64,000 bases of DNA from Sphingomonas pseudosanguinis (GCF_014196255.1 NZ_JACIDH010000014.1:1-64000), one strand, 5' to 3'; counted from the first letter of the stretch, positions 8,952-18,389 are shown. Numbers and translations: made by a program. The notes: generated by a model from the sequence alone, not told the origin.

Positions 8952-9322
8952 GCACTGAGCGAAGTCGAAAGGGACTCCCATGGGCTTCGACTGCGCTCAG
9001 CCTGAACGGAGGTTTGGGGGCAGATGGCCCATAAAGCAGGCTGTTCCCCGGCGAAGGCCGGGGTCCAGTTGCCGGGCGCTTTCGAGGGGGCGGGGCTGTT
9101 GCCTCCCACGCACCGGATTGCGCGCCATAGCGTTCGCACTGAGCGAAGTCGAAAGGGCTTCCCGTGGGCTTCGACTTCGCTCAGCCTGAACGGAGGTTTG
9201 GGGGGCAGGTGGCCTATAAAGCAGGCTGTTCCCCGGCGAAGGCCGGGGCCCAGTTGTCGGGCGCTTTCGAGGGGGCGGGGCTGTTGCCTCCCACGCACCG
9301 GATTGCGCGCCATTGCGTTCGC
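8952..9322. repeat. Tandem duplication of a 184-bp unit containing the GAGCGAAGTCG repeat
   Basis: The unit GCACTGAGCGAAGTCGAAAG... at 8952-9135 is repeated almost exactly at 9136-9322, with a few scattered substitutions (for example ATAGCGTTCGC versus ATTGCGTTCGC at the ends). Each copy holds one inverted pair of the dispersed repeat plus about 120 bp of a spacer containing CCCCGGCGAAGGCCGGGG. This fills most of the 543-bp gap from 8820 to 9362; I see no gene there. Confidence 0.8.
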
Positions 9323-9362
9323 AGAAACTCGCCCCCGTCCTTCGCCGGGGTACGCCAGGCAA

Positions 9363-9641
9363 TTACGCTTCGGCTTCGTCCGAACCCTCTTCCGCACCAT
9401 CGGCGGGATTCTCGATCCACGCCTCGACCTCGCCGTTCAGCTTCAGGGTCAGCGGGCGGCCGTGACGGTCGACCTTCTTGCCCAGCGCGACGCGAATCCA
9501 GCCTTCGGAAATGCAATATTCCTCGACGTCGCGGCGCTCATTGCCCTTGAAGCGGATGCCCACGCCCCGCGAGAGCAGGTCCTGGTCGAAATAGGGGCTG
9601 TCCGGGTTGGTGGACAGGCGATCGGGAACGGTATCGGTCAT
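9363..9641 (-). CDS. DUF3297 family protein
   Basis: The 92-aa protein matches the conserved pattern I associate with DUF3297: DRLSTNPDSPYFDQDLLSRG, VGIRFKG, VEEYCISEGWIRV and KKVDRHGRPLTLKL. It has no signal peptide or membrane segment, and the last 15 residues are acidic. Function is unknown. The start at 9641 is set by the DTVPDRLSTNPDSP block at the N-terminus. Confidence 0.85.
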   Translation of the reverse strand: MTDTVPDRLSTNPDSPYFDQDLLSRGVGIRFKGNERRDVEEYCISEGWIRVALGKKVDRHGRPLTLKLNGEVEAWIENPADGAEEGSDEAEA

Positions 9642-9691
9642 GCTCCGCGCCTTACCGCCGATCCCGGCACCCTGCCAAGCAGGGCACCTAA

Positions 9692-9725
9692 GAAAAAAGC
9701 GGCGCCGGGATCGCTCCCGACGCCG
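9692..9725 (-). terminator. Rho-independent terminator of the 9735-10115 gene
   Basis: On the minus strand CGGCGTCGGGA and TCCCGGCGCCG pair (11 bp with one G-T) around GCGA, and CTTTTTT follows. It lies just after the TAA at 9735. Confidence 0.8.
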
Positions 9726-9734
9726 CCATGGGCC

Positions 9735-10115
9735 TTAGTTACAGACCTGGACCGGCACGTTGCGGCCCCAATAGGGGTCCCAGCGCCAGTCGTTCCAGCA
9801 GCGCGGCTGATAGCTGCGATACTGATAGGTGACCGCCGGTGGCGCGTAATAGGGATCATAGCCACGGTCGTAATAATAGCCGCGATCATAATAGCGCTGG
9901 CGGTTGTTGCTGCTTGCGATCGCCGCGCCGACACCCAGGCCCAGGATACCGCCCAGCACCGCGCCGGCGACCGCGTCACCGCCACGATCGCGGTGATAAT
10001 AGCCGCCACCCCAGCCGCCACGGCCCCAACGCTGCGCCTCGGCCGGCGCGGCGGCGGTCAGCGCCGTCGCACCCAGCGCCAGGCCCAACCCCAACTTCTT
10101 GAACATCCCGTTCAT
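9735..10115 (-). CDS. Exported Gly/Tyr/Arg-rich protein
   Basis: The 126-aa product begins MNGMFKKLGLGLALGATALTAA with a signal peptide probably cleaved after AEA near residue 29. A Gly-Tyr-Arg-rich section follows, then a hydrophobic glycine-zipper-like stretch GDAVAGAVLGGILGLGVGAAIA (about 46-67), then a Tyr-rich tail with two cysteines. ATG at 10115 is preceded by GGAGG at proper spacing, so it is preferred to a start at 10157. Similar glycine-zipper envelope proteins are common in alphaproteobacteria; role unknown. Confidence 0.75.
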   Translation of the reverse strand: MNGMFKKLGLGLALGATALTAAAPAEAQRWGRGGWGGGYYHRDRGGDAVAGAVLGGILGLGVGAAIASSNNRQRYYDRGYYYDRGYDPYYAPPAVTYQYRSYQPRCWNDWRWDPYWGRNVPVQVCN

Positions 10116-10255
10116 TTCGAACCTCCAATACTGATACGCCCGGTCCGCTGTTCGCAAAAACGCGCATTGTGCGTCCGTGTTGCCTTTCCTGCCACGACGG
10201 GGCTGAATGGTGTTGGAATACCGCGTTTAGTCGCGGTTCAGGAGGAGAGCGGATC

Positions 10256-10657
10256 ATGGCCTATTGGCTGCTGAAATCGGAGGCCGACAGCTATGGCTGG
10301 GACGATCTGGTCCGTGACGGCGCGACCGAATGGGACGGCGTTCGCAACGCCGCCGCCGCCAATCATTTGCGGGCGATGCGGCCAGGCGACTCGGCGCTCT
10401 TCTATCATAGCGGCAAGGACAAGGCGGCGGTCGGCATCGCGACGATCACCCGCGCCGCCCAGGCCGATGGCGACGACGGCCGCTGGGTCTCGGTCGCGAT
10501 CGCGCCCGACCGGCCGCTCCTCCGCCCCGTCACGCTTGCGGCCATGAAGGCGGAGGTGCGGCTGACCGACCTGCCGATGCTGCGCCAGTCGCGGCTGTCG
10601 GTATCGCCGGTGGGGGATGGGGAATGGGCGACGCTGATGGCGATGGCGGGGCTTTAG
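10256..10657 (+). CDS. EVE domain-containing protein
   Basis: The 133-aa protein is a single EVE domain, a PUA-like fold thought to bind modified nucleobases. The blocks AYWLLKSEADSYGWDDL, EWDGVRNAAAANHLRAMRPGD and ALFYHSGKDKAAVGIA are diagnostic. ATG at 10256 has AGGAGGA upstream; an upstream in-frame start at 10169 lacks that support. Its TAG overlaps the stop of the convergent AroE-like gene by three bases. Confidence 0.9.
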   Translation: MAYWLLKSEADSYGWDDLVRDGATEWDGVRNAAAANHLRAMRPGDSALFYHSGKDKAAVGIATITRAAQADGDDGRWVSVAIAPDRPLLRPVTLAAMKAEVRLTDLPMLRQSRLSVSPVGDGEWATLMAMAGL

Positions 10658-11472
10658 CCCAGGCTATAGGCGTAGGCCGCCGCCTCGCGAACCTGCTCGG
10701 GCGTGGGCCGTACACCGGTATAGAGGACGAACTGCTCCAGCGCCTGGATCGTCGCCACCTCGGTGCCGGTGATGATCCGCTTGCCCAATGCTTTCGCCGT
10801 TTTCAGGAAGCGCGTTTCGGGCGGATATTGCACCACGTCGAACGCGATCTCGGCCTCCGCGATCATCGCCTCCGGAAAGGGTGACTGATCCGCATTGCCG
10901 CCGGTCATGCCGATCGGCGTGACGTTGATGAGCAGCGGCGCGCCCGCTTCCGGCTCGGCGGTCCAGTCGAAACCGTAAAGCGCGGCCAGACCCTGCCCCG
11001 CCGCCACGTTGCGCGCGACGATGGTGCCGTCGGTGAAGCCGGAGTCGCGCAAGGCCGCCGCCACCGCCTTGGCCATGCCGCCCGACCCGCGCAGCACGAA
11101 AGGCGTGGCCGGGTCGATTCGCGCGATCAGCTCGACCACGGCGGCATAATCGGTGTTATAGCCGGTCAGCCGCCGGTCATCGTTGACGATGGTGTTGACG
11201 CTGTCGATCGCCGCCGCCGACCCCGCCAGCCCGTCGAGCATCGGGATCACGGCTTCCTTGAACGGCATCGAGATCGCGCAGCCCCGGATGTTCAGCGCGC
11301 GGATACCGCCGACCGCACCCGCCAGATCGGTGGTGCTGAACGACTTGTAGACATAGTCGAGCCCGGTCAGCTCATAGAGCCGGTTATGGAAGCGCGAACC
11401 GAAATTGCCGGGCCGCGCCGACAGCGACATGCACAGCCGCGTATCGCGGCCGATGGGGGGCTTGGTGGTCAT
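10654..11472 (-). CDS. Shikimate 5-dehydrogenase-like protein (SDH-L type)
   Basis: The 272-aa protein has the AroE layout: an N-terminal substrate domain with MSLSARPGNFGSRFHNRLY, then RGCAISMPFKEAVIPMLD with the catalytic lysine, AIDSVNTIV and GYNTDY, followed by an NAD(P)-binding domain with VLRGSGGMAKAVAAAL. SLSARPGNFG in place of the classical SxS entry, and RGSGGMAK in place of GAGGAxxA, resemble the HI0607-like SDH-L group, which is poorly active on shikimate. It is therefore probably not the main AroE. Confidence 0.85.
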   Translation of the reverse strand: MTTKPPIGRDTRLCMSLSARPGNFGSRFHNRLYELTGLDYVYKSFSTTDLAGAVGGIRALNIRGCAISMPFKEAVIPMLDGLAGSAAAIDSVNTIVNDDRRLTGYNTDYAAVVELIARIDPATPFVLRGSGGMAKAVAAALRDSGFTDGTIVARNVAAGQGLAALYGFDWTAEPEAGAPLLINVTPIGMTGGNADQSPFPEAMIAEAEIAFDVVQYPPETRFLKTAKALGKRIITGTEVATIQALEQFVLYTGVRPTPEQVREAAAYAYSLG

Positions 11473-11528
11473 GGGCGTGGTGTAGCGGAGCGGACGGACG
11501 GGTGCACCCCCGTGGGCGGGATTCGCGT

Positions 11529-11607
11529 GGCCTTCGACTTCGCTCAGGCCGAACGGGGGTTTGACCCCAAGGCCCGTTCAGCCTGAGCGAAGTCGAAGCC
11601 CACGCCC
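11529..11607. repeat. Inverted pair of the GTTCAGCCTGAGCGAAGTCG repeat
   Basis: CCTTCGACTTCGCTCAGGCC at 11531 and GTTCAGCCTGAGCGAAGTCG at about 11577 form an inverted pair separated by about 25 bp, between the AroE-like and sialidase-like genes. Confidence 0.75.
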
Positions 11608-11614
11608 CGCCCCC

Positions 11615-12691
11615 TCACCGCAACAGGCGCGGATCGATCACCACATGCCGGATACGCTGCCGGTTCCAGGTATAGGTCACATGCACCAACCCGTCGCGCG
11701 TTTGGATGACCGCCGGATAGGCATAGCCATCGGGCATCGGCCTGCTCTCCAGCGTCAGGACGTTGCGCCAGCGCACGCCGTCCTCCGACAGCCCGATATT
11801 CAGCGGCCAGCGCGGCCCGTCGCCGGGCGTCGTCGGCGCATGTCCGCTATGGTTGTAGACGATCAACTGCCGCCCATCGGCCAGCGTCACCGCATCGGTG
11901 CCGGCATTGGGATTGGGCAGGTCGATCGCCGCGATCGGCGACCAGGTGACGCCATTATCCCGCGACCAGCTTTGCGCCAGCGCCCCCTGCCGCGTGCGCG
12001 CGACCAGTTCCAGCGCACCGCCCGGATGGAACAGGATGCTGGGCTGAATCGCCTCGATATGCATCGGGCTGGCGATTCGCGGGCCGACCGTCCACGTCCT
12101 GCCCTTGTCGGCACTGCGCTCGATCCGCAGCGACCAGATATTGGTCTCGGCCGTCCCCTCCTCACGGCTGGAGGGAGAGAGCCAGGCGCCATCGGCGGCG
12201 ACGACCGGCTTGTTCTTGATCGGGCCGAGCACGCCGTCGGGCAGCCGCTCGGGCCTGCCCCAGTGCCGCCCGCCATCGCTCGAGCGGATCACCATCCCCC
12301 ACCAGGCGCGCGGATTGGGGCCGACCTTGTAGAACAGTTGCAGCGGCGCCCCCGGCGGCTGGAACAGCACCGGGTTCCAGGTCGGGTAACGCTGTCCATC
12401 GGCGCTGACGCCGTCCGCCACCGGCACCGGCTTTTCCCAGCCCCGCGCCCCATGCCGGGCGAACCAGATGCGGACATCGGGGCGGCTCTCCCCCGAACCG
12501 GCGAACCAGGCGGCGGCCAGCGTATCGTCGGGAAGCTGGACGATGGTCGAAGCATGCGCTTGCGGGTAAGGGGCGTCGGCGTCGATGAATTCGGACAGCA
12601 GGATCGGCGAGCGTGTCTTGCCGGCCGGCGCGGCGCTGTCTGGGGCCGACAGGGGCGCCAATGTCATGGCCAGCCAGGCTGCGATCCTCAT
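11615..12691 (-). CDS. Exported sialidase-like (BNR-repeat) protein
   Basis: The 358-aa product has a signal peptide (MRIAAWLAMTLAPLSAPDSA) and a beta-propeller with Asp-box repeats: RSSDGGRHWGRP, RSADKGRTWTVG, SRDNGVTWSPI and LSEDGVRWRNV. HASTIVQLPDDTLAAAWFAGS at the start and RTRQGALAQSWSRDNG in the middle are typical of BNR_2 proteins annotated as sialidase or exo-alpha-sialidase. A glycosidase acting in the periplasm is plausible, but the exact substrate is unknown. Confidence 0.8.
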   Translation of the reverse strand: MRIAAWLAMTLAPLSAPDSAAPAGKTRSPILLSEFIDADAPYPQAHASTIVQLPDDTLAAAWFAGSGESRPDVRIWFARHGARGWEKPVPVADGVSADGQRYPTWNPVLFQPPGAPLQLFYKVGPNPRAWWGMVIRSSDGGRHWGRPERLPDGVLGPIKNKPVVAADGAWLSPSSREEGTAETNIWSLRIERSADKGRTWTVGPRIASPMHIEAIQPSILFHPGGALELVARTRQGALAQSWSRDNGVTWSPIAAIDLPNPNAGTDAVTLADGRQLIVYNHSGHAPTTPGDGPRWPLNIGLSEDGVRWRNVLTLESRPMPDGYAYPAVIQTRDGLVHVTYTWNRQRIRHVVIDPRLLR

Positions 12692-12748
12692 GCCGTCATA
12701 TCCTTCCGAAGCCTAGACCGTGATGACGTCGCACTGAATCGACGCGAG

Positions 12749-13046
12749 CCCCTCCCCTTCAGGGGAGGGGTTGGGGGTGGGGCGTCATGGCAAACTGCCG
12801 GCCAATGGAAGCGCCCCACCCCCGGCCCCTCCCCTAAAGGGGAGGGGGGAGTCCATCTCATGTCATCCGGCCATAAGAGCCCGCGAATAGGCAATATGAG
12901 CTAATAAGAAAATAGGGTTGGGCTGTGTTATCCTACCCCTCCGTTCAGCCTGAGCGAAGTCGAAGGCCACGCCCGCCCTTCCGTTCCGGGGCATTTGGCC
13001 AAGTGTTTCCCTTGGCCTTCGACTTCGCTCAGGCTGAACGGGGGTA
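12749..13046. repeat. Mixed intergenic repeats between the sialidase-like gene and typA
   Basis: The gap from 12692 to 13127 holds no gene. It contains CCTCCCCTTCAGGGGAGG and CCCCTAAAGGGGAG units in inverted arrangement (12749-12855), then an inverted pair of the GTTCAGCCTGAGCGAAGTCG family (about 12942-12970 and 13015-13042). The typA terminator follows. Confidence 0.7.
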
Positions 13047-13086
13047 GAGTGTGGGTCAGCGGCCGCGAAGGACATCACCCCACCCC

Positions 13087-13120
13087 AAAGAAAAAGGGCC
13101 GGACGTTTCCGCCCGGCCCT
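13087..13120 (-). terminator. Rho-independent terminator of typA
   Basis: Minus strand AGGGCCGG and CCGGCCCT pair across about 10 nt and TTTTTC follows. It lies just past the typA stop at 13128. Confidence 0.8.
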
Positions 13121-13127
13121 TGCCCCA

Positions 13128-14969
13128 TTACGCCGCCTTCGAGCGCGCCGCGCGCTTGCGCTCGTTCGGGTCGAGGTAGCGCTTGCGCAGACGGATCGAC
13201 TTCGGGGTTACTTCGACCATCTCGTCGTCGTCGATATAGGCGATCGCCTGCTCCAGCGTCATCTTCTTCGGCGGGGTCAGGCGGATGGCGTCATCCTTGC
13301 CGCCCGACGCGCGGAAGTTGGTCAGCTGCTTCGCCTTCATCGGGTTGACCTCAAGGTCATCCGTCTTGGCGTTCTCGCCGATGATCATGCCTTCATAGAG
13401 CGCCTCGCCGTGACCGACGAACAGGATGCCGCGCTCTTCGAGCGGACCCAGCGCGTACCCTTGCGCTTCGCCAGCGCCGTTCGAGATCAGAACGCCGTTC
13501 TTGCGGCCTTCGATCTTGCCCTTGTGGGGGCCGTAACGCTCGAACAGGCGGTTCATGATGCCGGTGCCGCGCGTGTCCGACAGGAACTCGCCGTGGTAGC
13601 CGATCATGCCGCGCGAGGGCGCCGAGAAGGTGATGCGGGTCTTGCCGCCGCCCGACGGGCGCATGTCGGTCATCTCGGCCTTGCGCAGGTTCATCTTCTC
13701 GACGACCGTGCCCGAATATTCCTCGTCCACGTCGATGATGACGGTTTCGTACGGCTCGGTCTTCTTGCCGTCCTCGTCCTCACCGAACAGCACGCGCGGG
13801 CGGCTGATGCCCAGCTCGAAGCCTTCGCGGCGCATCGTCTCGATCAGAACGCCCAGCTGGAGTTCGCCGCGACCGGCAACTTCGAAGCTGTCGCGGTCAT
13901 CGCTCTCGGTGACCTTCACTGCGACGTTCGATTCCGCTTCGCGCATCAGGCGGTCGCGGATCATGCGGCTGGTGACCTTCGAACCCTCACGGCCCGCCAT
14001 CGGCGAGTCGTTGACGGCAAAGCGCATCGACAGCGTCGGCGGATCGATCGGCTGCGCCTTCAGCGGCACGCTGACCGAGGTGTCGGCGATGGTGTTCGCC
14101 ACGGTCGCGACGGCAAGCCCTGCCAGCGAGATGATGTCGCCCGCCTTGGCTTCGTCCACCGGCACGCGGTCCAGACCGCGGAACGACAGGATCTTCGACG
14201 CGCGGCCGGTTTCGATGACATTGCCATCGGCGTCGAGCGCGTGGATCGCCTGGTTCAGCTTGACCGTGCCCGAATTGACGCGGCCGGTCAGGATGCGACC
14301 CAGGAAGTTGTCGCGGTCGAGCAGCGTCACCAGGAAGGTGAAGGGCACGTCCTCGACCTCGACCTTGGGGGCGGGCACGTGGTTCACGATCGTCTCGAAC
14401 ATCGGGATCAGCGTGCCTTCGCGCGCGTCCATGTCGGTCGAGGCATAGCCGTTGCGGCCCGAGGCGTAGAGGACGGGGAAGTCGAGCTGCTCGTCATTCG
14501 CGTCGAGCGAGACGAACAGGTCGAACACTTCGTCCAGCACTTCCTGGATACGCGCGTCGGCGCGGTCGACCTTGTTGACGACGACGATCGGCTTCAGGCC
14601 CAGCGCCAGCGCCTTGCCGGTCACGAACTTCGTCTGCGGCATCGCGCCTTCCGACGAATCGACCAAGAGGACGACGCCGTCGACCATCGACAGGATGCGC
14701 TCCACCTCGCCGCCGAAGTCAGCGTGGCCGGGGGTGTCGACGATGTTGATGCGGATCGACTCGTCGCTGCCCGGCGGAGTCCAGTCGACCGAGGTCGGCT
14801 TGGCGAGAATGGTGATCCCGCGCTCCTTTTCCAGGTCGTTGGAGTCCATCGCGCGCTCTTCGACGCGCTGGTTGTCGCGGAAGGTGCCCGACTGGCGGAA
14901 CAGCTGATCGACCAGGGTGGTTTTGCCATGGTCGACGTGCGCGATGATCGCCACGTTGCGGAGGCTCAT
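13128..14969 (-). CDS. typA: Ribosome-associated translational GTPase TypA/BipA
   Basis: TypA is an EF-G-like GTPase that binds 70S ribosomes and helps assembly and translation under stress. The 613-aa product has G1 AHVDHGKTT (9-17), the switch region ERGITILAK, G3 DTPGHADFGGEVER, G4 NKVDR and the TypA-specific C-terminal domain (PSGGGKTRITFSAPSRGMIGY and NGVLISNGAGEAQGYAL). The ATG at 14969 is chosen because MSLRNVAIIAHVDHGKTT is the usual start; an extension to 15179 runs into repeat DNA. Confidence 0.95.
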   Translation of the reverse strand: MSLRNVAIIAHVDHGKTTLVDQLFRQSGTFRDNQRVEERAMDSNDLEKERGITILAKPTSVDWTPPGSDESIRINIVDTPGHADFGGEVERILSMVDGVVLLVDSSEGAMPQTKFVTGKALALGLKPIVVVNKVDRADARIQEVLDEVFDLFVSLDANDEQLDFPVLYASGRNGYASTDMDAREGTLIPMFETIVNHVPAPKVEVEDVPFTFLVTLLDRDNFLGRILTGRVNSGTVKLNQAIHALDADGNVIETGRASKILSFRGLDRVPVDEAKAGDIISLAGLAVATVANTIADTSVSVPLKAQPIDPPTLSMRFAVNDSPMAGREGSKVTSRMIRDRLMREAESNVAVKVTESDDRDSFEVAGRGELQLGVLIETMRREGFELGISRPRVLFGEDEDGKKTEPYETVIIDVDEEYSGTVVEKMNLRKAEMTDMRPSGGGKTRITFSAPSRGMIGYHGEFLSDTRGTGIMNRLFERYGPHKGKIEGRKNGVLISNGAGEAQGYALGPLEERGILFVGHGEALYEGMIIGENAKTDDLEVNPMKAKQLTNFRASGGKDDAIRLTPPKKMTLEQAIAYIDDDEMVEVTPKSIRLRKRYLDPNERKRAARSKAA

Positions 14970-15099
14970 GCAGGATTTCTCTTGTTCGGAGGGTATGTCG
15001 GCGCGCGCCATAGCCGAAATGCTCGGCAAACGAAAGGGCAGCGCGGATATTGCACCGCACAAAGCTGGATAACAGTTAAAACTCGCGAAAAACCGCCTG

Positions 15100-15236
15100 G
15101 TTCCTCCCCGGCACGGGGAGGTGGCAGCCCGCAGGGCTGACGGAGGGGGGGCTTCCCCACAGGACGTCCTTTGCGGCACGCCCCCTCCACCAGCCTGCGG
15201 CTGGTCCCCCTCCCCGTACCGGGGAGGATCATTTGG
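15100..15236. repeat. CTCCCCG...CGGGGAG intergenic repeats
   Basis: TCCTCCCCGGCACGGGGAGG and, about 95 bp later, CCCTCCCCGTACCGGGGAGG flank GGCTGACGGAGG and CCAGCCTGCGGCTGG elements. These belong to the same family as the units near 6889 and 32650, and lie between typA and the M16 peptidase gene. Confidence 0.65.
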
Positions 15237-18189
15237 CCCTGGGCACGACCTTCAACGTCCAGTCGGTATCCGGCCGCAGGAAGCGCTGCGCCACCGCCTG
15301 AAGGTCGGCGGGACCGATCGAGACGAAATCCTCGGCCAGCCGCTTCGTCGCCTCGATCCGTTGCGGATCATAGGCCGCGCCGCCCAGTCGCTGCATCCAG
15401 AACTGGTTGCCCGACGACATGCGCAGCAGCCGCTGCGCCATCGGCCGCTTGATGCGTTGCAGCTCGTCGGTATCGATCGGCTTGGCGGCCAGATCGGCCG
15501 CGATCGAGCGCGCGGTGGCGAAGAACAGGTCGACCTTGTCGGGCGCGACATTGCCGATCGCGATCATGCGCCCGCCGCTGGGCAAGCCGATCGGCCACTG
15601 GCTGGCGACCTGCGGGCTGTAGCTCGCGCCCGCTTGCGACCGCAGCCGGTCGAACAGTCGGTCGGCGAACACCTGCGCCAGGACGTCGAGCCGGTTGCGG
15701 ATGCGGTCGTCGGCCGAACCGCCGCCGGTCGGCCAGGCGATCACCGCCGAGGCCTGGTCCGCCGGGCCGCTATGCGTGCGCTCGACCGGGGTAGCGACGT
15801 GAGCTGGGAAGCGGATCGGCGGCACCGGGCCGGCGTCGGCCTTGCGTGCCGGGATCGCGCCCAGGCTGGCGGCGACCGCCTTGATCGCGTCATCGGCCTT
15901 CACATCGCCGAAGATCGAGACCTCGATCGGGCCGGAAGCGAGCAGCGGCGCCCATAGCGCCTTGAACGATTCCGGCGTCGTCGCCTCGACCACCGCGCGC
16001 GGCGGCGTGCCCCAGCGCGGGTCGCCATCGCGCAACAACCGCTCCAGGTCGCGGCCGAGCACGCCGTCGGGCGAGGAATCGAAGCCCTCATAGCCGGCCA
16101 GCATCGCCGCCTTGGCCCGGTTAATCGGCGCCGCGTCCCAGCGCGGGGCGACCAGCTTGGCGGCGATCAGCTTAAGGTTATCGGCATAATCGTCGGGCGA
16201 GCTGAGCGCGTTGAAGGCGAAGGCATCGTCGTCGATGTCGAAGTCCATGCCCATGCGCCGCCCGGCCGTCAGCCGGTCGAGATCACCCTGGTCGAACTTG
16301 CCGATGCCGCCCGCGACCAGCGCCATGTCGGCGGCCCAGGCCGCGCTCTCGCGCCCGGCGGGCAAGGCGTCATAGCCGCGTCCGAACCGGACCCGCAGAT
16401 AAACGCGCCCCGTCTCGCCGTCATTGGCGAGCAGCAACAGGCGGGCGCCATTGGCGAAGACGATCTTTTCGACGCCCAGTTCGGGGAAACGCTCGCGGCT
16501 GACGACCTTGCCGGGCGTGCCCAGCTTGGGCAGCTGCGCGAAGGTAATGTTGCCCTGTCGGCGGCGATCCTCGGCGAGCGGACGGACATCGGCCTTCAGC
16601 GCGGCGGTCAGCTGCGCCACCGCATCGGGCTGCGGCGTGCGGGTGTTGACCAGCGCGCGGGTGGCGGTGCCCTGGAAGATCTTGCGGGTCGAGGCCAGCA
16701 CCGTCTCCGGTGTGAACATCCTGGCTGCCACCGCCTGTTTCAGAATCTGATAGCTGGTGTCGGGCGCGGTCACCGTTTCACGAATGTCGAGCGCGCCGAC
16801 CATGTCGTCGGCCTGCTTGGCACCGGCTTCGACGCGGGCGGTTTCGACCTGGGTGCGCATGATCGCGTCGTAATCGGCCAGTTCGCGGTCGATCTCGGCT
16901 TGCGTCGGCGGGGTCGCCATCGCGTCGGCGATGACCGCGCGCACGTCCTTCAGCGCGGCTTCCCAATTGTCGCCGATCGGCACGACATTGACCGTCGTCA
17001 TATTGGCCGAGCGCGACACGTCGTCGAGCGACACAGCGGCCTGCAGGAAACTGCCCCCGGCCCGCGCGCGATTCTCTAGCCGCCGGCTGATCAGCCGTGC
17101 GGCGACCATGTCGACCATGCGCTTCTGGTTGAAGATCGCGGTGTCGCTTTGATATTGCCATGGCCGCAGCACCGCCATCGCGACCATCGGCGGCATCGAC
17201 GGCTCGACCAGCGCGCCGACGGCGGGGGCATCGGCCTTGGGCTTGCCGAAATCGGGATCGGGCGGATTGGCGCCGACGCCCTTCCAGTCGCCGAAATTCT
17301 TGGTGACCAGCTTGGCCAGCAACAACGGGTCGAGGTCGCCTGAGATGATGACCACCGCACGTTCGGGGCGATACCAGCGATCGTGGAAGGCGCGCACGCT
17401 CTCGGGTGTCGCGGCCTCCAGCGTGGCGAGCTGGCCGATCGGCGAGCGCTCGGCGAGCGGCTGGCCGGCGAAGAAGGTCTCGCGCACCTTGTCCGAATAA
17501 CGGACCTGCGGCCCCGGCTGCTCGCGCCGCTCGGCCAGCACGACCGGACGCTCGGCATTCAGCGCCTGCGCGGTCAGCGCGGGGGCGGCCATCATGCCGG
17601 CCAGGATCTTCAGGCTTTCGTCGAGCCCGCCCTCGGTCGCGCCGGGCAGGTCGAGCTGATAGACGGTCTGGGTCGGCGTGGTCGAGGCGTTGGAGTCCGA
17701 CCCGAAGGTTGCGCCCAGCCGCTGCCAGATGCGCTTGGCCTCGCCATCGGGCACATATTGCGATCCTCGGAACGACAGATGCTCGATCAGATGGGCAAAG
17801 CCGCGCTCCGTGTCGCGCTCGTTGAGCGAACCCGCATCGATCCGCACGCGGACCGCCACCTGCCCCGGCGGCACGCCGTTGCGGCGCACGGCATAGCGCA
17901 GGCCGTTGGGCAGGGTGCCGAACTTCCACGCCTTGTCCTGCGGCAGGTCCGAATCGCGGTAGAGCCAGGCCGACTGGTCGACGCCCGGAATGGGCGGCAA
18001 CGGCGCCAGCGGATCGCGCGCGCCCTCCGGCTTGGGCGCGGGGGCCACGGTCGCGGGGACGGGCATCCCCTGCGGCACCGAACGGGTGTCGGTCGGCGAC
18101 GACTGGGGAGCCTGGCCGATGACGGGAAGCGCCAGTCCGAGAAGGACCGGCAGGGCAAGAACACGCATCACGCGGGACGAAAACGCCAT
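15229..18189 (-). CDS. Exported M16 family zinc metallopeptidase (two-repeat, about 986 aa)
   Basis: The product starts MAFSSRVMRVLALPVLLGLA with a signal peptide, then a Pro-rich linker and the M16 N-terminal domain with the inverted zinc motif HLIEH (133-137) inside GFAHLIEHLSFRGS. Inactive M16_C-type domains and a second pitrilysin-like half follow (for example ERFPELGVEKIVFANGARLLLL and RLRSQAGASYSPQV). The length fits the pqqL/zinc-protease group of periplasmic oligopeptidases. The start at 18189 is used; a Met at 18168 is an alternative that keeps the signal peptide. Confidence 0.9.
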   Translation of the reverse strand: MAFSSRVMRVLALPVLLGLALPVIGQAPQSSPTDTRSVPQGMPVPATVAPAPKPEGARDPLAPLPPIPGVDQSAWLYRDSDLPQDKAWKFGTLPNGLRYAVRRNGVPPGQVAVRVRIDAGSLNERDTERGFAHLIEHLSFRGSQYVPDGEAKRIWQRLGATFGSDSNASTTPTQTVYQLDLPGATEGGLDESLKILAGMMAAPALTAQALNAERPVVLAERREQPGPQVRYSDKVRETFFAGQPLAERSPIGQLATLEAATPESVRAFHDRWYRPERAVVIISGDLDPLLLAKLVTKNFGDWKGVGANPPDPDFGKPKADAPAVGALVEPSMPPMVAMAVLRPWQYQSDTAIFNQKRMVDMVAARLISRRLENRARAGGSFLQAAVSLDDVSRSANMTTVNVVPIGDNWEAALKDVRAVIADAMATPPTQAEIDRELADYDAIMRTQVETARVEAGAKQADDMVGALDIRETVTAPDTSYQILKQAVAARMFTPETVLASTRKIFQGTATRALVNTRTPQPDAVAQLTAALKADVRPLAEDRRRQGNITFAQLPKLGTPGKVVSRERFPELGVEKIVFANGARLLLLANDGETGRVYLRVRFGRGYDALPAGRESAAWAADMALVAGGIGKFDQGDLDRLTAGRRMGMDFDIDDDAFAFNALSSPDDYADNLKLIAAKLVAPRWDAAPINRAKAAMLAGYEGFDSSPDGVLGRDLERLLRDGDPRWGTPPRAVVEATTPESFKALWAPLLASGPIEVSIFGDVKADDAIKAVAASLGAIPARKADAGPVPPIRFPAHVATPVERTHSGPADQASAVIAWPTGGGSADDRIRNRLDVLAQVFADRLFDRLRSQAGASYSPQVASQWPIGLPSGGRMIAIGNVAPDKVDLFFATARSIAADLAAKPIDTDELQRIKRPMAQRLLRMSSGNQFWMQRLGGAAYDPQRIEATKRLAEDFVSIGPADLQAVAQRFLRPDTDWTLKVVPRAK

Positions 18190-18389
18190 GCCCCCTCTTA
18201 TCGCGCCCGGCCCCGGACCGCCAGCCGCGCATCGTCGCCGCCCCATAATCGCCATGGTCGGGCCATGCGAAGCCGGTCCCGCGCCATCATTTGGACCCAC
18301 ATCACGCCTAGTCCGGATGGCGTCGGCGCAGCGGCACGGGACAGGAAAGCCCCGGTCGCAAGGGCCGGGCCGGGGATGTGCGGAGCGTT

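Noticed and set aside
13410..15140. Long plus-strand open frame of 576 codons
   Set aside because: It lies opposite typA, is Arg/Asp/His-rich without motifs, and is explained as the antisense shadow of a high-GC gene.
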